Assembly (NCBI GenBank): GCA_018646605.1
Contig: JABGUL010000040.1
Coordinates: 1-64,000 of the forward strand
Length of the DNA: 64,000 nt
Direction of reading: 5' to 3'
Source: Flavobacteriaceae bacterium
Lineage (GTDB): Bacteria; Bacteroidota; Bacteroidia; Flavobacteriales; Flavobacteriaceae
Made by a program: the position numbers and the translations under genes. Within the stretch, counting starts at the first letter, position 1. The number at the start of each line of letters is the position of its first letter. Below, piece by piece: positions 56,906-64,000 of this stretch. The notes beneath the pieces were generated by a model, which was not told where the DNA came from, made no database searches, and saw only the letters and a program-made list of their open reading frames with translations.

Positions 56906-57280
56906 TCTGTTGTCTGTTTCATTTATTTGTGATGATCCTCTGGTGGCAGAAAAACCAAAAACTAAAGGTACACACTTGCATATACCCAAACGCTTTGCAT
57001 GGCGTAGATCTATTTTTTTATTAACATGTTATAGTTATGTTGGGGTATGTTGATTTCTCTTTACTGGATATAATTCAACCTAAACAAAAATTGTATTGTA
57101 GGAATTTTCCTCGATGTATTTTTTCGCATCTTTATTTTAATCAGTAAAGCTCAGTAGGACAATGATTAGAAGACTATCTATATAGCGCTAGCTATATGTC
57201 AAAATTAGTTTTAACCTTTAATTCTATGAAACAATTTCTAAAACATTGATCGATTGAGTCGTGTTGATTAAAAGTTAATT
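56906..57280. other. 375-base gap with a short palindrome, no clear gene
   Basis: No tRNA or convincing ORF was found. The part next to the PLDc_N gene is open in its frame but lacks a good start. ATATAGC-GCTA-GCTATAT forms a 7-bp inverted repeat near 57180-57197. A minus-strand TAATTTTG, matching TAnnTTTG, lies at 57200-57207, too far from the next gene to assign. Confidence 0.45.
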
Positions 57281-58903
57281 TTAAAGGGTGTCCTTTTCTT
57301 TAAGTCTTCCACTAAGGGCTAATAAGAAAAATAAAACGGTTATAAAACCTGCCCAACGTGCAATGATGTCCCCAAAACGTACATAAAAAGTTATGGTGTC
57401 TCTAGAGCTTATTTTTCCAATAAGGACCGTTTTGCTGTTGTACGTCGTTTGCTTTAGTATTTCACCCCTAGCGTCAATGATACACGAAATACCTGTATTG
57501 GCACTTCGGGCAATGTCTCTACGGATTTCTATAGCTCTTAGCCGTGTGTAACTAAGGAGTTGCTTATGTCCCGGAGTATTTCCCCACCAAGCATCATTGG
57601 ATATTACTGCCAAAAAGGTGGCGCCTTCCTTAACATAGCCCGTGACAAATTCTCCGAAAATTGATTCCCAACAAATAATAGGGGCTGCTTTTTCTTTTAG
57701 ATTGGGATGGGTAAAGACAGATCTTTTATTTTGTGTGACACGACTAGCAACTGTCCCACCAAGATCTAACATCAGGTCGCCTAACAATGGGTTCAAAACT
57801 GATTTTAAGGGCATATTTTCCACACCCACTACTAATTTAGATTTATGATATACTTGAGGGGAAGAATTGAATTGTTCTGCTACAGCAGAATTGTAATACT
57901 CTACCCAAAGTCCTTTTCTAGCCAAATTCGCAGTCAAGGATGGAGCCTCTTCTTGCGTGTAAACATCATAATATTGAACGCCGCTAATGAATTGAGTTTC
58001 CGGAATTTTAGCCAACTCTTTTTGTATGTCCTGGTGTAAGATGCTTTTTGGATAGCCTTTTAATTCTTCACCAAAGCCTTCAGCAAAATAGGTTTCAGGA
58101 GAGAGGATATAGTCAAGGGAATCGTTTATAAAGGGTTTTGTTTGCTCTTCCCATAGCGATAAAAACGTTGAGTTTGTTAATTGGTATTTGGTGCTGTAAG
58201 GATCAATATTGGGTTGGATGAGAGCAACAGAAATGTTTTTTTCTACATCAGCAACTTGCTGATAGAGGTAAAGTGAGCCTGCTATTGGAAGGGCAATAAG
58301 CAGTAGGGGACCTATTAGTTTTTTAATTACTGTTTTAAAAAGAGTAGACAATTCATGCTTTCTTAAAATGCTGAAGATCCAGACGTTTATAATCAATACC
58401 CAGAGCGAGCCTCCATATACTCCGGTGTATTCATACCATTGAATCCAGTAAAATTTTTCTGAGAAAACATTTCCCAAGGTTAGCCAAGTCCAGGAAAAAT
58501 CCCATTCGAGATGGAGTTTTTCAAAGGCGATCCACAAGGCGATAAAAAATAGGTACCCACTCCGATCAGCCATTCTTCCTTTGGTCCAAGAAAAACAAAG
58601 GAAAACTAGAGCATAAAAAAGACTATTGCACAAGTTGGCAAACAGCATTCCAAAAAATGTTGAGTTAACCAACCACCATGTTGTGAGTGCATTCCAAATT
58701 ATAAAAGTGAGGTAGGAGTATAAAAAGACCCGAATTCCTTTTTTCTTTAAATCATCTTTACGAATGCTATCCTCGAGAAAGAGAAGGGGAACTAAACCTA
58801 CAAATACTAAAAGGGTAATTCCATTGACCGGCCACGAAGCTGAAAGTAATATTCCAGATCCTATAGCTAATAAAAAATATTTTGTTGTCTTAGACATTTG
58901 CAC
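57281..58903 (-). CDS. lnt: apolipoprotein N-acyltransferase
   Basis: A 540-residue inner-membrane enzyme that adds the third acyl chain to lipoproteins. About seven membrane helices in the first 220 residues are followed by a nitrilase-fold periplasmic domain. Its triad is visible as Glu in 'YILSPETYFAEGF', Lys in 'VYHKSKLVVGVENMPL' and Cys in 'APIICWESIFGEFV'. A last membrane helix closes the protein. The start is ATG 58903, or the ATG two codons on. It complements LolA and the lipoproteins encoded in this window and is divergent from pssA by 63 bases. Confidence 0.93.
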   Translation of the reverse strand: MQMSKTTKYFLLAIGSGILLSASWPVNGITLLVFVGLVPLLFLEDSIRKDDLKKKGIRVFLYSYLTFIIWNALTTWWLVNSTFFGMLFANLCNSLFYALVFLCFSWTKGRMADRSGYLFFIALWIAFEKLHLEWDFSWTWLTLGNVFSEKFYWIQWYEYTGVYGGSLWVLIINVWIFSILRKHELSTLFKTVIKKLIGPLLLIALPIAGSLYLYQQVADVEKNISVALIQPNIDPYSTKYQLTNSTFLSLWEEQTKPFINDSLDYILSPETYFAEGFGEELKGYPKSILHQDIQKELAKIPETQFISGVQYYDVYTQEEAPSLTANLARKGLWVEYYNSAVAEQFNSSPQVYHKSKLVVGVENMPLKSVLNPLLGDLMLDLGGTVASRVTQNKRSVFTHPNLKEKAAPIICWESIFGEFVTGYVKEGATFLAVISNDAWWGNTPGHKQLLSYTRLRAIEIRRDIARSANTGISCIIDARGEILKQTTYNSKTVLIGKISSRDTITFYVRFGDIIARWAGFITVLFFLLALSGRLKEKDTL

Positions 58904-58966
58904 GAATTTAAATTTTTTTGGAGCTTTAGCAATTACTATCTTGTCAAAAATTATAAATATTTATCC

Positions 58967-59713
58967 GTGAGGCTAATCATAAGAAATATTCCCAATCTTT
59001 TTACCTCATTAAACTTCATTTGTGGATGTTTTGCTGTGACTTTAGCATATAAGAATTTGTTTGAGGCAGCTTTCCTGATGGTTTTATTAGGCACTTTTTT
59101 TGATTTATTTGATGGTCTTTTTGCGCGATTACTGAAAGCGGAGAGTCAATTTGGTCTTCAGTTTGACTCCATGGCTGATTTAATTACTAGTGGAATTGTT
59201 CCAGGGGTTGTTATGTATAAACTTTTTTTGGAAATTGGAATTCGTGAAATTGATTTTACGATTGCCGTTTTTCAAAACGATTTCACTTTTTCTTTTGCTC
59301 CCTTAGCGCTTGTTGGCTTTTTAATTTCTTTAGGCGCAGCAATACGCCTTTCTAATTTTAATATTGATGCGGAGCAACGATATGAGTTTAAAGGTCTTCC
59401 AGCACCTGCAAATGCACTTTTTATAGTAGCACTCCCGTTGTTGATGGAGCATCCTTTATTTGCATTTTTAAAGCCTTTGCTTTCAACCTATACGGCACTG
59501 CTATTTATCGTTATTCTTTCTGCAGTTTTAATGAATGTTCGCCTCTCTTTATTCTCTTTTAAGATTCAAACTTTTAGTATACGAGATTATGGTTTTCAGA
59601 TGTTTTTAGTGATTCTAGCACTTCCCTCTTTTTACTTTTTACAATGGGCAGCTGTACCTGTAATGATTGTTCTTTATCTCTTTTTAAACGTCATTAGAAA
59701 TAGTTTTAAATAA
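58967..59713 (+). CDS. pssA: CDP-diacylglycerol-serine O-phosphatidyltransferase
   Basis: This membrane enzyme makes phosphatidylserine, the precursor of phosphatidylethanolamine. The CDP-alcohol phosphatidyltransferase motif D-G-x2-A-R-x8-G-x3-D-x3-D is complete, from D49 to D71. About six more membrane helices follow. I chose GTG at 58967 ('VRLIIRNIPNLFTSLN', 248 residues) because family members start just before the 'IPN-x-x-T' block. The upstream ATG at 58898 would add 23 residues overlapping the lnt start. It is convergent with lptB. Confidence 0.92.
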   Translation: MRLIIRNIPNLFTSLNFICGCFAVTLAYKNLFEAAFLMVLLGTFFDLFDGLFARLLKAESQFGLQFDSMADLITSGIVPGVVMYKLFLEIGIREIDFTIAVFQNDFTFSFAPLALVGFLISLGAAIRLSNFNIDAEQRYEFKGLPAPANALFIVALPLLMEHPLFAFLKPLLSTYTALLFIVILSAVLMNVRLSLFSFKIQTFSIRDYGFQMFLVILALPSFYFLQWAAVPVMIVLYLFLNVIRNSFK

Positions 59714-59746
59714 AACGTTTACATCTGACTCCTAATTTTTAGAGTT

Positions 59747-60487
59747 TTAAAACGAAAGTTTCTTTTTGCGAAGTTCAAAATTTTGACCAAGATATACCTT
59801 ACGGACCATTTCATCAGAAGCCAGTTCATCTGGAGTTCCTGCTTTTAAGATGCTACCTTCAAACATAAGGTAGGTTTTGTCAGTAATGGCAAGTGTCTCT
59901 TGAACATTATGATCTGTAATTAGAATACCAATATTTTTCTTCTTTAAATGTGCAACAATACGTTGTATGTCTTCCACTGCAACGGGATCAACTCCCGCAA
60001 AAGGTTCGTCAAGTAAAACGAATTTTGGATCGGTCGCTAGGGCCCGCGCAATTTCTGTTCTTCGGCGTTCTCCACCAGAGAGTAAATCACCTCTATTTTT
60101 ACGTATGTGATTCAATCCAAATTCTTCAAGCAAGGATTCCATTTTTTCTTTTTGTGCTGTTTTGGAAAGATCGGTCATTTGTAAAACACTCAAAATGTTC
60201 TCTTCAACACTTAGTTTTCTGAATACAGAGGCTTCCTGAGCAAGATAGCCAATCCCTTGTTGAGCCCTTTTATACATTGGAAATTTGGTAATTTCTTGAT
60301 CGTTCAAGAAGATTGCACCATTGTTGGGTTTGATAAGGCCCACAATCATATAAAAAGAAGTTGTTTTTCCAGCACCATTCGGACCCAACAGTCCAACGAT
60401 TTCTCCCTGTGAAACTTCTAATGAAATCCCTTTTACAACTTTACGTCCTTTGTAGGCTTTTTCTATGTTGCTTGCACTTAACTTCAT
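59747..60487 (-). CDS. lptB: LPS export ABC transporter ATP-binding protein
   Basis: A 246-residue ATPase that powers LPS transport from the inner membrane. Walker A 'GPNGAGKT' is at 35-42, the Q-loop is in 'GYLAQEASVF', the signature is 'LLSGGERRRTEIARAL' and Walker B is 'KFVLLDEPFAGVDP'. 'AGVDP' in place of 'SGLDP' is typical of LptB. The ATG at 60487 fits the family start. The one at 60529 lies inside the preceding gene. It works with the LptF/G permease at 5893-7353. Confidence 0.94.
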   Translation of the reverse strand: MKLSASNIEKAYKGRKVVKGISLEVSQGEIVGLLGPNGAGKTTSFYMIVGLIKPNNGAIFLNDQEITKFPMYKRAQQGIGYLAQEASVFRKLSVEENILSVLQMTDLSKTAQKEKMESLLEEFGLNHIRKNRGDLLSGGERRRTEIARALATDPKFVLLDEPFAGVDPVAVEDIQRIVAHLKKKNIGILITDHNVQETLAITDKTYLMFEGSILKAGTPDELASDEMVRKVYLGQNFELRKKKLSF

Positions 60488-60488
60488 A

Positions 60489-60842
60489 TTATATTTTTGA
60501 ATTTGATTCAAGAGCTTCCCAATATTCATAGGCTCTTCTTAAATGGGGAATAACAATTGTTCCTCCTACTAAAGTAGCAATTTCTAGGGTTTCCATGACT
60601 GTGGTTTTAGAAAGGTTTTCTTTGTAGCAGTTTTCTAAATGGTACTTGATGCAGTCGTCACAACGAAGTACGGTAGAGGCAACAAGACCCAAAAGTTCTT
60701 TTGTAGCTACATCCAATTCGCCTTTTTGAAAGGCTTGTTTGTCCAGGCTAAAAATTCGCTTTAACATCTTAGAGCTATCATCTAAAAGGCGTTCATTCAT
60801 GCGACTTCTGTAGTCGTTAAATTCTTTTACGGGATTAGACAT
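60489..60842 (-). CDS. AhpD/carboxymuconolactone-decarboxylase-like protein
   Basis: A 117-residue all-helical protein with the redox pair C61-D-D-C64 and a nearby Cys72 in 'RCDDCIKYHLENC'. The region matches the AhpD-like core (PF02627), which suggests peroxidase or disulfide-reductase chemistry rather than decarboxylation. It is one base from lptB and overlaps tatC by 8 bases. The arrangement tatC, this gene, lptB recurs in flavobacteria (from memory), but the reason is unknown. Confidence 0.85.
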   Translation of the reverse strand: MSNPVKEFNDYRSRMNERLLDDSSKMLKRIFSLDKQAFQKGELDVATKELLGLVASTVLRCDDCIKYHLENCYKENLSKTTVMETLEIATLVGGTIVIPHLRRAYEYWEALESNSKI

Positions 60843-61659
60843 TCTTGAGTGCTTTATCTTGATTTTTAGTGACTATTTTTGCAATGAGAATACTTACTTC
60901 ATATAGAATTAAGATGGGAATACTCACAATAATTTGACTTACAACATCTGGAGGGGTGATAATTGCGGAGAGACTTAAAACCAATACCAGTGATATTTTT
61001 CTATTTTTTCTTAAAAATTCTGGGGTAACGACCCCTATTCGTGTTAAAAAGTAAATAATAATAGGTAATTCAAAGATAATACCAGAGGCCAAAACAGACG
61101 CTCGCAATAATCCGATATAACTACTCAAATCAAAATCATTAAAGATCTCACTACTTACAGAATAGTTACCCAAGAAATTAATAGACAAGGGAGTAACGAT
61201 ATAGTATCCAAATAAAACACCTATAAAAAATAAAATAGAAGCAATAAAGATAAAGCCTCGTGCATTTTTACGTTCTTTTTCATAAAGCCCGGGGCTTATG
61301 AATTTCCAAAATTCGTATATAATGTAAGGAAAGGAGAGAATAAACCCAGCGAGTACAGAAGTCCATAGGTGAGCAGAAAATTGTCCTGCAACCGTTCTAC
61401 TTTGAATTCGGAAAGGGAGTTCATCAATACAAAAACTGCTCCCTTGACCAAGGGTTTGCGAAATTGTACAAAACCATCGATAGGTTATAAAGTCCTTGTT
61501 TTTGGGACCAAACAGGAGCACATCAAAAATGAAATCCTTAAAAAGGAAAGCAATAGTAGCTATAATAACTATTGCCAGTACCGAACGGATCAAGTGCCAG
61601 CGTAATTCCTCGAGGTGATCCAAAAAAGACATTTCGTCTTTTGGGAGAGTTTCGCTCAT
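60835..61659 (-). CDS. tatC: Sec-independent translocase subunit TatC
   Basis: A 274-residue protein with six membrane helices. The N-terminal 'MSFLDHLEELRWHLIRSVLA' (about 10-29) is the TatC signature that touches twin-arginine signals. 'FWKFISPGLYEKERKNARGF' (about 125-144) is the second conserved block. It recognises folded Tat substrates, such as the Gfo/Idh oxidoreductase encoded at 18307-19596. The insertion of about 35 residues between the first two helices is common in Bacteroidota. No tatA lies alongside. Confidence 0.94.
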   Translation of the reverse strand: MSETLPKDEMSFLDHLEELRWHLIRSVLAIVIIATIAFLFKDFIFDVLLFGPKNKDFITYRWFCTISQTLGQGSSFCIDELPFRIQSRTVAGQFSAHLWTSVLAGFILSFPYIIYEFWKFISPGLYEKERKNARGFIFIASILFFIGVLFGYYIVTPLSINFLGNYSVSSEIFNDFDLSSYIGLLRASVLASGIIFELPIIIYFLTRIGVVTPEFLRKNRKISLVLVLSLSAIITPPDVVSQIIVSIPILILYEVSILIAKIVTKNQDKALKNV

Positions 61660-61696
61660 AAACTAGTATTGCGGTTTTGGTGTAAAATTACTTCTG

Positions 61697-61724
61697 CAAA
61701 AATATCAAAAACAATCGGTATCAA
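61697..61724 (-). promoter_or_regulatory. promoter of the tatC operon
   Basis: TTG (61722-61724), a 17-base spacer and TATTTTTG (61697-61704) on the minus strand match both Bacteroidota boxes. The predicted leader to tatC is about 30 bases. Confidence 0.55.
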
Positions 61725-61769
61725 ATACGATAAAATTCTTTTTGCTATTTTTTTTATTAATGTACGATA

Positions 61770-61777
61770 TAAGTTTG
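61770..61777 (+). promoter_or_regulatory. -7 promoter element of recQ
   Basis: TAAGTTTG matches TAnnTTTG. A TTG lies 25 bases upstream (61742-61744), a little further than usual. The leader to recQ would be about 80 bases. Confidence 0.4.
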
Positions 61778-61860
61778 CTTTGAATTTGTGTTGGTATCGA
61801 AAAAGACTTATATTAGGGAGTGAAAATGTTATGAAAAATTAAACCCTCATTCTAATCTTA

Positions 61861-64000
61861 ATGAATTCAGATGATCTGAAAAAAGCATTAAAAAAACACT
61901 TTGGTTTCTCCACCTTTAAAGGGCTGCAAGAAAGTGTCATTACCCATATGCTTAATAAAGAAAATAGTTTTGTAATCATGCCTACTGGTGGAGGAAAGTC
62001 ACTTTGTTATCAGCTTCCAGCCTTGATGCAAGAAGGAACTGCAATTGTAGTCTCCCCTCTTATTGCCTTGATGAAGAATCAAGTTGATGCGATCCGTGGT
62101 ATTTCTTCCGAAAATGGAATTGCACATGTATTAAATTCCTCTTTAAATAAAACAGCTGTTGAGCAAGTAAAGTCTGACATCCGAAGTGGGATTACTAAAT
62201 TACTTTATGTGGCTCCCGAGTCCTTGTCTAAAAGAGAAAATATTGATTTTTTTAAATCAGTAAAAATTTCTTTTTTAGCCGTTGATGAAGCACACTGTAT
62301 TTCAGAGTGGGGTCATGACTTCAGACCTGAATATAGAAACCTCAGAGCGATTTTAGAACAGCTTGAACAACCCATCCCTATTATTGCTTTGACAGCAACC
62401 GCGACTCCAAAGGTGCAGGAAGATGTTATGAAGAACTTGCGCATCTCTGGAGCAAGATTGTTTAAAGCCTCTTTTAATCGGCCTAATTTATACTATGAAG
62501 TACGTCCCAAAACAGGACAAGTAGACTCTGATATTATTCGCTTTATAAAGCAGAATTCAGGAAAGTCGGGTATTATATATTGTCTCTCACGTAAACGAGT
62601 GGAGGAGCTAGCGCAAACGCTACAAGTAAATGGGATAAACGCATTGCCTTATCATGCAGGCTTGGATTCAAAATCTAGGGTGAATAATCAAGATCAATTT
62701 CTGAAAGATGATTGTGACGTAATAGTGGCTACTATTGCTTTTGGTATGGGTATTGATAAACCCGATGTTCGTTTTGTAATTCACCATGATATTCCTAAAA
62801 GTATTGAAAGTTATTATCAAGAAACAGGACGTGCTGGACGTGATGGTGGTGAAGGGCATTGTTTGGCATTCTATGCTTATAAGGATATTGAGAAATTAGA
62901 AAAATTTATGTCAGGGAAACCCTTGGCGGAACAAGAGATTGGGATGGCTTTACTAGCCGATATGGTGGCTTATGCCGAAACTTCTCTTTCAAGAAGGAAA
63001 TTTATTCTTCATTATTTTGGAGAAGAATTCGATAATGAGACTGGTGATGGAGGGGAAATGGATGATAATATGCGTTTCCCTAAAAAACAGTTTGAAGCAC
63101 AAGACGATCTCAGTTTGCTAATTGAAACGATTCTTTTTACAAAGGAAAAATACAAAGCCAAGGAGGTGGTAAAAACTTTAATCGGAGAAAAAAACGCTTT
63201 AATACAATCTCATAAAACCCATGAATCTGAACTATTTGGAAAGGGTGCCTCAAAAGACACGTTCTTTTGGATGGCACTTATTAGACAAGCTTTAGTTGGC
63301 GGATATTTGCTTAAAGAGATTGAAACCTATGGCTTATTAAGGGTCACTTCACGAGGCAAATCGTTTCATTCAAACCCAGAGTCATTCCTGATGACTGAAG
63401 ATCATAAATATGACACTTTACCGAGCGTAAATATCATTCAAAATAAATCTCAAGGCGTTCTTGATTCAACATTAATGAAACTCTTGGTAAGTCTGCGTAA
63501 AGATATTGCAAAAGCCAATCAAGTTCCACCTTATGCCGTTTTTCAAGAGTATTCTCTCGAGGATATGTGTCTTAAGTACCCTATTGATCATGAGGAAATG
63601 GTTAATATTAACGGGGTAGGGGAAGGTAAAGCCAAACGCTATGGCAGCAAGTTTTTGGAATTGATTAACTCGTATGTGGAAGAAAATCAAATCGCTCGTC
63701 CTCATGATTTGATAGTTAAAAGCACTGGGGTTAATTCCTCTCTCAAGTTGTATTTAATTCAAAATATAGATAGAAAATTGCCCCTCGAAGATATCGCCTC
63801 TGCAAAAGGGATGGATATGGAAAAGTTAATTACCGAGATGGAAACCATTGTTTTTGCTGGGACACGCTTGAATATTGATTATTGTATTGAGGACCTTTTT
63901 GATGAAGACCAGATAGAGGAATTATATGAATATTTTATTGCGGCTGAGTCTGATTCTATAAAGGCTGCTTTTGATGAATTTGATGGTGATTATGATGATG
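61861..64000 (+). CDS. recQ: ATP-dependent DNA helicase RecQ (3' end beyond the window)
   Basis: The frame from ATG 61861 is open for 713 codons to the window end. The helicase core has Walker A 'TGGGKS' (42-47), 'DEAHC' (142-146), and 'YYQETGRAGRDG' in motif VI. The RecQ-Ct region begins at about 340, and a winged-helix domain and an HRDC domain (about 540-605, 'INGVGEGKAKRYG') follow. The zinc-binding segment reads 'SRRKFILHYFGEEF' then 'DNETGDGGEMDDN', with none of the four cysteines of E. coli RecQ. The acidic C terminus ('FDEFDGDYDD') suggests the end is near. It unwinds DNA for repair and recombination. Confidence 0.93.
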   Translation, partial: MNSDDLKKALKKHFGFSTFKGLQESVITHMLNKENSFVIMPTGGGKSLCYQLPALMQEGTAIVVSPLIALMKNQVDAIRGISSENGIAHVLNSSLNKTAVEQVKSDIRSGITKLLYVAPESLSKRENIDFFKSVKISFLAVDEAHCISEWGHDFRPEYRNLRAILEQLEQPIPIIALTATATPKVQEDVMKNLRISGARLFKASFNRPNLYYEVRPKTGQVDSDIIRFIKQNSGKSGIIYCLSRKRVEELAQTLQVNGINALPYHAGLDSKSRVNNQDQFLKDDCDVIVATIAFGMGIDKPDVRFVIHHDIPKSIESYYQETGRAGRDGGEGHCLAFYAYKDIEKLEKFMSGKPLAEQEIGMALLADMVAYAETSLSRRKFILHYFGEEFDNETGDGGEMDDNMRFPKKQFEAQDDLSLLIETILFTKEKYKAKEVVKTLIGEKNALIQSHKTHESELFGKGASKDTFFWMALIRQALVGGYLLKEIETYGLLRVTSRGKSFHSNPESFLMTEDHKYDTLPSVNIIQNKSQGVLDSTLMKLLVSLRKDIAKANQVPPYAVFQEYSLEDMCLKYPIDHEEMVNINGVGEGKAKRYGSKFLELINSYVEENQIARPHDLIVKSTGVNSSLKLYLIQNIDRKLPLEDIASAKGMDMEKLITEMETIVFAGTRLNIDYCIEDLFDEDQIEELYEYFIAAESDSIKAAFDEFDGDYDD

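Overview
The window is a stretch of chromosome from a marine-type flavobacterium (phylum Bacteroidota, probably family Flavobacteriaceae). Four things point there. The DNA is AT-rich. The gene arrangements are typical of the group (ftsK-lolA-lptG-ribB, tatC-AhpD-like-lptB, a one-direction arg cluster built on the N-acyl-ornithine carbamoyltransferase ArgF'). Many genes are preceded by the Bacteroidota promoter signature (TTG, about 19 bases, TAnnTTTG) and lack clear Shine-Dalgarno sequences. Several proteins are phylum-specific, including DUF5916, a long SecA without the C-terminal zinc motif, and RibB with a degenerate GTP cyclohydrolase II tail. I saw no rRNA, CRISPR array, prophage or insertion sequence. 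One tRNA gene, tRNA-Ser(UGA), is present.

Layout. 1-0.8 kb: a small membrane protein of the DUF5706/Pycsar-effector type at the left edge. 0.8-3.6 kb: threonine catabolism (kbl, tdh) divergent from an Lrp/AsnC regulator. 3.8-10.3 kb: tRNA-Ser, a TSUP exporter, then the leftward ftsK-lolA-lptG-ribB operon (chromosome segregation, lipoprotein and LPS transport, riboflavin). 10.5-19.6 kb: catalase-peroxidase katG behind a Fur/PerR-like box, a NhaC antiporter, a methyltransferase, a DUF2059 protein, lipoamide dehydrogenase, a Kazal-domain lipoprotein, a membrane acyltransferase and a Tat-exported Gfo/Idh oxidoreductase. 19.8-28.6 kb: a tightly packed leftward nine-gene cluster carrying all steps from glutamate to arginine plus proC. 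28.9-34.9 kb: tilS-dsbD, a GH130-like lipoprotein, and comM interrupted by an in-frame TGA. 34.9-38.8 kb: a TPR/winged-helix/membrane trio, then nitroreductase and aldehyde dehydrogenase. 38.9-44.5 kb: the ilvD-ilvB-ilvN-ilvC operon ending in a strong terminator. 44.7-52.2 kb: gapN-like dehydrogenase, SGNH hydrolase lipoprotein, methyltransferase, DUF5916 outer-membrane protein, glycosyltransferase, sterol-desaturase-family protein. 52.3-64 kb: secA, DUF2795, cobalamin adenosyltransferase, a small PLDc_N membrane protein, lnt, pssA, lptB, an AhpD-like protein, tatC, and the 5' 713 codons of recQ running off the right edge.

Functionally this is mainly core genome: amino-acid synthesis (Arg, Ile/Val), envelope biogenesis (LolA, LptG, LptB, Lnt, PssA, SecA, TatC, DsbD) and DNA handling (FtsK, RecQ, ComM). 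The points most worth a second look are the Pycsar-like effector at the left edge, the comM nonsense codon, a GC-rich double-hairpin element with 9-bp inverted ends in front of the arg cluster (28666-28735), the serine at the acyl-specificity position of ArgF', and the loss of zinc-binding cysteines in RecQ and in the RibA-like half of RibB. I found no clear-cut wholly new multi-gene system.
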